From positions 1 to 8,868 of the forward strand of contig JANQKO010000598.1 of assembly GCA_028281075.1 (NCBI GenBank): 8,868 bases of DNA. Direction: 5' to 3'. Origin of the DNA: Alphaproteobacteria bacterium. Lineage in GTDB: Bacteria; Pseudomonadota; Alphaproteobacteria; GCA-2731375. This document shows positions 4,580 through 8,868 of the stretch, one piece after another. The notes beneath the pieces are model-generated. The model did no database searches. It was not told the origin of the DNA and worked only from the letters and a program-made list of their open reading frames with translations. A program made the position numbers and the translations under genes. Each line of letters begins with the position of its first letter. Position 1 is the first letter of the stretch.

Positions 4580-5644
4580 ATGAACGCGCACGCCAGCGAG
4601 CGGGGCAGACGCCGCCGCGCCCGGGCCGCCATGGCGGCGATGTTCGCCCTGCTGTCGGCGGCGGCGGCCGCGCCGCCACCGGCCGCCGCCGAGACGCATG
4701 CCGTCGTTTTCATGTATCACCGGTTCGGCGACGGGCGCTTTCCGTCCACCAACATCGCCCTCGATCAGTTCGACGCGCATATCGCCGAGATCCGGTCGGG
4801 CGGCTACAACGTGCGGCCGCTGCCCGAGATCATCGCCGCGTTCCGCAAGCGCGAGCCGCTGGCCGACCGCACGATCGCGATCACCATCGACGACGCCTAT
4901 GCCAGCGTCTACGAACAGGCATGGCCCAGGCTGCGCCAGGCCGGCCTGCCGTTCACGCTGTTCATCGCCACGGACGCGGTCGACCGGCGCCTGGCCGGCG
5001 TCATGACCTGGGACCAGATCCGCGAACTGGCGACGGCGGGCGTCACGATCGGCAGCCAGAGCGCCAGCCACCCGCACATGCCCGACCTGACCCAGGCACA
5101 GAACCAGGCCGAGATCGAGCGGTCGAACCAGCGCTTCCGCGAGGAGCTGGGCTTCACGCCGACATTGTTCGCCTATCCGTTCGGCGAATCCGGCCTCGAG
5201 CAGCAGCAACTGATTCGCGGCGCCGGCTTCGTGGCCGCGTTCGGCCAGCATTCCGGCGTCCAGCATGCCGACACCGATCTCTACAATCTGCCGCGTTTCG
5301 CCATGAACGAACGCTTCGGGTCGCTCGACCGTTTCCGGCTGGCCGCCAACGCCCTGCCACTGCCGGTCAGCGACGTCACGCCGGCGGACACGGTGCTGCG
5401 GGCGCAGAACCCGCCGGCGTTCGGGTTCACCGTCGACCCGCGCATCAAGCGGCTCGACCGGCTGAACTGCTACGCCTCGAACCAGTCCGGCGCGGCGCGG
5501 CTGGAGCGGCTGGGCCCGCACCGTATCGAGGTCCGCATCGACGAGGCCTTCGCGCCGGGGCGCGGCCGCATCAACTGCACGCTACCCGCCGGCGACGGCC
5601 GCTGGCGCTGGTTCGGCGTGCAGTTCTTCATTCCGAAAGCCTGA
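4580..5644 (+). CDS. Exported polysaccharide deacetylase-like protein (NodB-type domain)
   Basis: A 354-aa protein with a signal peptide: arginine-rich start, alanine/leucine core, likely cleavage after A37 (AAA/ET). The NodB-type domain follows: VVFMYHRFG (42-50), the Asp-Asp block TIAITIDDAYAS (98-109; D104, D105), VTIGSQSASHPHM (155-167), LFAYPFGE (196-203) and a tail with LPRFAMNERF. Family enzymes are metal-dependent carbohydrate esterases that remove N- or O-acetyl groups. In the usual H-x3-H metal motif the first His is Gln here (Q160, H164), and the Gly after Asp-Asp is Ala, so activity is uncertain. The region 290-354 looks like a small beta domain with two cysteines (C297, C333) that could pair in the periplasm. 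ATG 4580 was chosen for the signal peptide and TGGGG upstream; ATG 4466 would add 38 residues unlike a signal sequence. It is divergent from the nitroreductase and convergent with the Bax-like gene. Confidence 0.85.
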   Translation: MNAHASERGRRRRARAAMAAMFALLSAAAAAPPPAAAETHAVVFMYHRFGDGRFPSTNIALDQFDAHIAEIRSGGYNVRPLPEIIAAFRKREPLADRTIAITIDDAYASVYEQAWPRLRQAGLPFTLFIATDAVDRRLAGVMTWDQIRELATAGVTIGSQSASHPHMPDLTQAQNQAEIERSNQRFREELGFTPTLFAYPFGESGLEQQQLIRGAGFVAAFGQHSGVQHADTDLYNLPRFAMNERFGSLDRFRLAANALPLPVSDVTPADTVLRAQNPPAFGFTVDPRIKRLDRLNCYASNQSGAARLERLGPHRIEVRIDEAFAPGRGRINCTLPAGDGRWRWFGVQFFIPKA

Positions 5645-5666
5645 CCGCCGCACAGCCGGCACCGGT

Positions 5667-6680
5667 TCAGGAGGCGATTTCCAGCCTCGACGCCGGCGTC
5701 CGCGAATCGGACCCGTCCGGGATCAGCCGGACGTGATCGAAGTTCCACATCCGGTTGACGCGCATGATGTCGCGGATGCTGCGGACATAGGCCGTGCCGC
5801 GCTCGGAGTAGCGTTGCAGCGCGGCCGCCAGCGTATAGCCGTTGAGGGCATGCCCCAGCGCCCGCTTGCCCGCCCGCAGCGCCCGGAAGTCCTCGTAGGC
5901 CGGATGGGTGTTGAGGTTCCGCAGATAGGCCGCGACGGAGTGATAGAGCCCGTGGAAGACCTTCACCTCGTGCCGTTTTCCGGCATCGCGCCGGCGCGGC
6001 ACCATGCCGGCGCCCGGCTTGAAGGTGTGCTGGCCGAACACGGCGTTGCCGCGGATGGCGAACCGCGAGGTGCCCCAGCCGGATTCCTCGGCGGCCTGCG
6101 CCAGCGCCAGCGACGGCGGCACGAAGTCGACGCGCCGCTTCAGCTCGGCGAGATCCGGCGTCTCGAGGCCATAGGCCGTGGCCAGGCCGGCGAGGAACAT
6201 GCCGTCGGAGGCCAGGACCGGCCGGCCCGCGGCGATCCGGCCGTCGATCGCCAGCAGGCGCGCGCGGTCGGCCAGCACCCGCTCGTTCGCCCGCAAGATC
6301 AGCGGCAGAATCATCTGGATGAACAGGCGCTTGCGCGCGGCCGTCGACCGCAGCGCCTTCAGGTCGCCGGGCAGCACCGTCACGAAGACCCGCGGCACAT
6401 GCAGGTCGCCGCGCCGCACCAGGTCGAGATTGTAGTCGAGGCTGTCGAACTTCCGCCGCAGCCCGTCGGCATCGACCAGTTCCGGCGGCCAGGCCCGCCT
6501 GACCGCGGCCGGCGTCGCCAGGCCGGCGCCGTCGGCGATCGCCGTCGATCCGAACATCTCGCCGGCTACCGCCGGCGGGACCGCGCCGGACAGCGCGAAC
6601 GACACGCAGGCGGCCGCCACGATCGGATGGAATGGATATGGACGCCGCGGCCGCGCCGATAAGGCGATTCTTGTTGTCAT
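5667..6680 (-). CDS. Bax-like exported glucosaminidase (GH73-type) domain protein
   Basis: A 337-aa protein with an N-terminal signal peptide (basic start, hydrophobic IVAAACVSFALSG, likely cut after AVA at 39). Residues 75-180 form a spacer domain with YNLDLVRRGDLHVPRVFVTVLPGDL and FIQMILPLILRANERV, typical of E. coli Bax-type proteins. The glucosaminidase domain is at about 183-312: VPPSLALAQAAEESGWGTSRFA, with E199 the likely catalytic acid, then GNAVFGQHTF, VKVFHGLYHSVAAYLRNLNTHPAYEDFR and an AYVRSIRDIM end. Such enzymes cleave GlcNAc-MurNAc linkages in peptidoglycan. It ends 22 bp from the stop of the deacetylase gene, facing it; two exported wall- or glycan-acting proteins side by side suggest related roles, though they are on opposite strands. 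Start ATG 6680; its ribosome binding site (GGGAC) is weak. Other frames here are open but look like codon-bias shadows. Confidence 0.88.
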   Translation of the reverse strand: MTTRIALSARPRRPYPFHPIVAAACVSFALSGAVPPAVAGEMFGSTAIADGAGLATPAAVRRAWPPELVDADGLRRKFDSLDYNLDLVRRGDLHVPRVFVTVLPGDLKALRSTAARKRLFIQMILPLILRANERVLADRARLLAIDGRIAAGRPVLASDGMFLAGLATAYGLETPDLAELKRRVDFVPPSLALAQAAEESGWGTSRFAIRGNAVFGQHTFKPGAGMVPRRRDAGKRHEVKVFHGLYHSVAAYLRNLNTHPAYEDFRALRAGKRALGHALNGYTLAAALQRYSERGTAYVRSIRDIMRVNRMWNFDHVRLIPDGSDSRTPASRLEIAS

Positions 6681-6787
6681 GCCTGTCCCGACCGAGCCGA
6701 CAACACGCGCCGGCCGCAGCGGTCTCGCAGACAGCCGCCCCGTTCGTCAAGCGTCAAATTTCAGGCTGGGCCGGGTCAGGGATTGTT

Positions 6788-6814
6788 TTGAGAATGGCCC
6801 TGTTGAGAATGGCC
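6788..6814 (+). repeat. Paired 12-bp repeat, copy 1 (TTGAGAATGGCC twice)
   Basis: Two identical TTGAGAATGGCC units at 6788-6799 and 6803-6814 with a 15-bp period, followed by TTGCC. They start 9 bp beyond the nfu stop codon, in the 142-bp gap before the Bax-like gene. A second, diverged pair lies at 8776-8804. The remaining gap (6681-6787) shows no clear promoter; two overlapping TTGACG hexamers near 6750-6765 on the minus strand lack a matching -10. Confidence 0.7.
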
Positions 6815-6822
6815 TTGCCAGC

Positions 6823-7377
6823 TCAGGCCTGCCGGACCTCGACCACCTCGGGAATGTAGTGCCGCAGCATGTTCTCGATGCCGTGCTTCAGGGTCGCCGT
6901 CGAGCTCGGGCAACCGGCGCAGGCGCCCTGCATGTGCAGGTAGACCACGCCTTCCTCGAAGCCCTGGAAGACGATGTCGCCGCCGTCCATGGCCACCGCC
7001 GGCCGCACCCGCGTGTCCAGCAGCTCGACGATCTGGTCGACGACCTCGCGGTCGGCCTCGGAAACCGAGGCGCCATGCGCCGACATCGCCTGATCCTGCT
7101 CGATGACCGGCAGGCCGGCCGTGAAATGCTCCATGATGGCGCCCAGAATGGCGGGTTTCAGGTGATGCCACTCCCCGTCATCCTTGGTCACGGTAATGAA
7201 ATCGGCGCCCAGGAAAACCCGCGTCACGCCGCCGACCTCGAACAGCCGGCGGGCCAGCGGCGACCTGCCGGCGCTCTCCACGTCCGGAAAATCGGCCGTG
7301 CCGTTGGCCAGAACCTCGAGCCCGGGCAGGAACTTCAACGTCGCCGGGTTCGGCGTGGCCTCGGTCTGGATGAACAT
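6823..7377 (-). CDS. Nfu-type Fe-S cluster scaffold/carrier protein (Nfu_N + NifU C-terminal domains)
   Basis: A 184-aa cytoplasmic protein with two domains. The N-terminal Nfu_N domain (about 1-88) opens with FIQTEATPNPATLKFLPG and contains FEVGGVTRVFLGADFITVTK. The C-terminal NifU-like domain (about 107-180) has VRPAVAMDGGDIVFQGF and the cluster-binding motif GACAGCPSSTATLKHGIENML, with C153 and C156. The protein dimerises and carries a [4Fe-4S] cluster to target apoproteins. This layout resembles mitochondrial NFU1 and its alphaproteobacterial relatives more than E. coli NfuA, whose N-terminal domain is of the A type. MiaB, encoded in this window, is an Fe-S enzyme that could be a client, but that is inference. 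GGGGAA at 7383-7388 lies 5 nt before ATG 7377. It diverges from the cyclase gene; I see no convincing -35/-10 pair in the 142 bp between them. Confidence 0.93.
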   Translation of the reverse strand: MFIQTEATPNPATLKFLPGLEVLANGTADFPDVESAGRSPLARRLFEVGGVTRVFLGADFITVTKDDGEWHHLKPAILGAIMEHFTAGLPVIEQDQAMSAHGASVSEADREVVDQIVELLDTRVRPAVAMDGGDIVFQGFEEGVVYLHMQGACAGCPSSTATLKHGIENMLRHYIPEVVEVRQA

Positions 7378-7519
7378 CGGTCTTCCCCGCTATACGACTG
7401 TGGCGTCGACGTTATCATGCCTATATGTGTATGACTGACCGAACAATATCAAGCTTTTGCCCCGGGCCGGCCGCCATCGCCCCGGACCGCGGGCAGTCGC
7501 GTTTGCCTGGATCCGGACC

Positions 7520-8767
7520 ATGACACCACGGCAGGAAAACCGGACGGCGGCCACGGACGATACCGGGCTGGCCGCCTACCATCCGAGCTGGTCGACCAGC
7601 CCCGTGGCCAGTTGGCTGGTCGAGCACGACGGCAAGTCCATCGAGCTCAGCGAGTTCCTGAAGCAGCTCTGCCTGCGGCTGGTCGACCAGGACGTCGCCG
7701 TCTACCGCGTCACCATCGGCATCCGGTCCATGCACCCGGAGGTGTTCGCCAAGGCCGTGCTGTGGAATCGCGGCGAAGACGGCATCGTGCAGATCGACCG
7801 GTCCTACGAGACGCGCCATTCGGACATGTACGCGAACAGCCCGGTCAAGCTGATCCACGACGGCGCCGGCGGGATCCGGCGCCGGCTCGAAGGCGACGAC
7901 GTGGTGCTCGATTTCCCGATCCTGCAGGAGCTGGTCGAGATCGGCTGCACCGACTACGTGATCATGCCGATACACATGTCCAACGGACGCACCAACTTCA
8001 TCTCCTGGACCACGGACCAGCCCGGCGGCTTCACCACGCCGCAACTGACGCTGCTCTACGACCTGCTGCCGCTGATCTCGCTCAGGGTCGAGCTGGAGGT
8101 CGCCTACGAAGCGACCCGGACGCTGCTGAACACCTATCTCGGGCACGAGCCGGCCCGGCGGGTGCTGGCCGGCTCGGTGCGCCGCAAGCAGGTCGAGGAC
8201 ATCCGCGCCGCCGTCTTCGTGAGCGACATGCGCGGCTTCACCCGGCTCGCGGACCGGCATCCCCCCGACGTCGTGATCAGCGCGCTCGACGACTATTTCG
8301 AGACCCTGGCCCGACCGATCGAAACCCGTTTCGGCGAGGTCCTGAAGTTCATCGGCGACGGCATGCTGGCCATCTTCGACGCCGAAACCGATCCGCGCGA
8401 CGCCTGCTGCAAGGCCCTGGCCGCCGCCATGGAGGGGCTGGACAGGCTCGCGGCCCTGAACGCGCGCCGGGTCGCGGCCGACCAGCCCGAGATCCGCGTC
8501 GGCATCGGACTGCATCTGGGCGATGTGCAATACGGCAACGTCGGCGCCCGTGACCGGCTCGACTTCACGGTGATCGGCCCGGCCGTGAACGAGGCCAGCC
8601 GCGTCGAGACGCTGTGCAAGGTGATGCGGCGGCCGCTGCTGGCCTCGGCCGCGTTCGCCGAGGCGCAGTGCGGCACCGATCTGGTCAGTCTCGGCTTCCA
8701 CGCCCTGCGCGGGGTCGCCGAACCGCAGGAAATCTTCGGCCTGCCGGGGCACGATGCGGACGCCTGA
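7520..8767 (+). CDS. Class III adenylate cyclase with N-terminal sensor-like domain
   Basis: A 415-aa soluble protein with no membrane segment. The catalytic domain (about 228-408) is complete: first metal Asp in AVFVSDMRGFT (D236), adenine-selecting Lys and second metal Asp in VLKFIGDGMLAIF (K276, D280), and LDFTVIGPAVNEASR with substrate-selecting T350 plus transition-state N357 and R361. The Lys/Thr pair indicates ATP rather than GTP and places it in class IIIb, whose members include bicarbonate-responsive cyclases. The N-terminal half (about 30-195) has WNRGEDGIV, SPVKLIHDG, FPILQELVEIGCTDYVIMPIHMSNG and TTDQPGGFT; it looks like the GAF-like sensor region seen before cyclase domains in alphaproteobacteria, with no identifiable ligand. 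Helix 190-225 (LEVAYEATRTLLNTYLG) probably links the two. The frame opens at TTG 7457, but ATG 7520 with CCGGA upstream is the better start. Confidence 0.9.
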   Translation: MTPRQENRTAATDDTGLAAYHPSWSTSPVASWLVEHDGKSIELSEFLKQLCLRLVDQDVAVYRVTIGIRSMHPEVFAKAVLWNRGEDGIVQIDRSYETRHSDMYANSPVKLIHDGAGGIRRRLEGDDVVLDFPILQELVEIGCTDYVIMPIHMSNGRTNFISWTTDQPGGFTTPQLTLLYDLLPLISLRVELEVAYEATRTLLNTYLGHEPARRVLAGSVRRKQVEDIRAAVFVSDMRGFTRLADRHPPDVVISALDDYFETLARPIETRFGEVLKFIGDGMLAIFDAETDPRDACCKALAAAMEGLDRLAALNARRVAADQPEIRVGIGLHLGDVQYGNVGARDRLDFTVIGPAVNEASRVETLCKVMRRPLLASAAFAEAQCGTDLVSLGFHALRGVAEPQEIFGLPGHDADA

Positions 8768-8775
8768 GCGATCGT

Positions 8776-8804
8776 TCGAGAATGGCCTTCGTTTGAAAAT
8801 GGCC
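8776..8804 (+). repeat. Paired 12-bp repeat, copy 2 (diverged)
   Basis: TCGAGAATGGCC (8776-8787) and TTGAAAATGGCC (8793-8804), 17 bp apart, again followed by TTGCC. Each unit differs from the copy 1 unit by one base, and the pair begins 8 bp after the cyclase stop. Same strand orientation in the window as copy 1. Confidence 0.65.
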
Positions 8805-8816
8805 TTGCCGGCCCGC

Positions 8817-8868
8817 TCCCCCACCCGGCCACCCAACGACAGTATCCTATGGGTGGCCGGGTGGGGGA
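8817..8868. terminator. Perfect 18-bp inverted repeat at the window end, probable terminator hairpin
   Basis: TCCCCCACCCGGCCACCC (8817-8834) and GGGTGGCCGGGTGGGGGA (8851-8868) are exact reverse complements with a 16-nt AT-richer loop. The RNA stem would be very stable. It starts 49 bp after the cyclase stop and would suit transcription termination, perhaps for convergent genes on both sides. Whether a T-run follows cannot be seen, because the window ends at the last base of the right arm. It might also be one copy of a dispersed repeat, or a fold-back artefact if the window end is a contig end. Confidence 0.5.

Noticed and set aside
4472..5521. Minus-strand open frame (349 codons) opposite the deacetylase gene
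   Set aside because: No recognisable domain, and the opposite strand has a signal peptide and NodB motifs. A codon-bias shadow.
5733..6662. Plus-strand open frame (309 codons) opposite the Bax-like gene
   Set aside because: Composition typical of an antisense frame and no motif; the glucosaminidase motifs are on the minus strand.
6788..6850. Small ORF reading through the ATGGCC repeat units (RMALLRMALP)
   Set aside because: The repeated peptide follows from the DNA repeat itself; the frame is not kept in the second repeat copy, and there is no ribosome binding site.
7421..8836. Long minus-strand open frame (471 codons) opposite the cyclase
   Set aside because: The plus frame has a complete catalytic domain. 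The antisense frame has low-complexity composition and also runs into the repeat and hairpin region.

Overview
The window looks like a chromosomal segment of a high-GC alphaproteobacterium, most likely Rhodospirillales-like. The evidence is the GC-rich, strongly third-position-biased coding sequence, a MucR/Ros regulator, a Fur protein without the CxxC structural-zinc motif, and the gene set tsaB-rimI / mucR-fur-plsC-miaB, which I recall as a common neighbourhood in that group. The taxonomic call is inference from gene content; no rRNA or other marker gene is present.

Left part (1-2424, minus strand): transcription runs right to left through mucR (zinc-finger-type regulator), fur (metal-responsive repressor), plsC (lysophosphatidate acyltransferase) and the first 152 codons of miaB (tRNA ms2i6A methylthiotransferase), which leaves the window at base 1. 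A good sigma70-type promoter precedes mucR. A second possible promoter, with a 17-bp palindrome, precedes miaB and would give an almost leaderless transcript.

Middle (2425-4425): a small TusA-family sulfur carrier gene reads rightward, divergent from mucR, and meets rimI with a 4-bp overlap of stop codons. On the minus strand a compact cluster runs RutE/HadB-type nitroreductase -> tsaB -> rimI, with tsaB and rimI overlapping by 4 bp. TsaB takes part in tRNA t6A synthesis, MiaB makes ms2i6A and TusA-family proteins carry sulfur, so tRNA modification is a recurring theme.

Right part (4426-8868): an exported polysaccharide deacetylase-like protein (plus) converges on an exported Bax-type glucosaminidase (minus), a plausible cell-envelope pair. 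Next comes an Nfu-type Fe-S scaffold (minus), then a divergently transcribed class III adenylate cyclase with an N-terminal sensor-like domain. Two related copies of a paired 12-bp repeat (consensus TYGARAATGGCC) lie just beyond the stop codons of the nfu and cyclase genes. The window ends exactly at the outer edge of a perfect 18-bp inverted repeat.

I see no tRNA or rRNA gene, CRISPR array, transposase, phage gene or defence-type operon, and no gap over 300 bases without a gene. I did not find a convincing new multi-gene system. The best leads are the paired dispersed repeat, the operator-like direct repeat over the tusA-family start codon, the miaB promoter architecture, and the substituted metal-ligand positions in the deacetylase, MucR and Fur.
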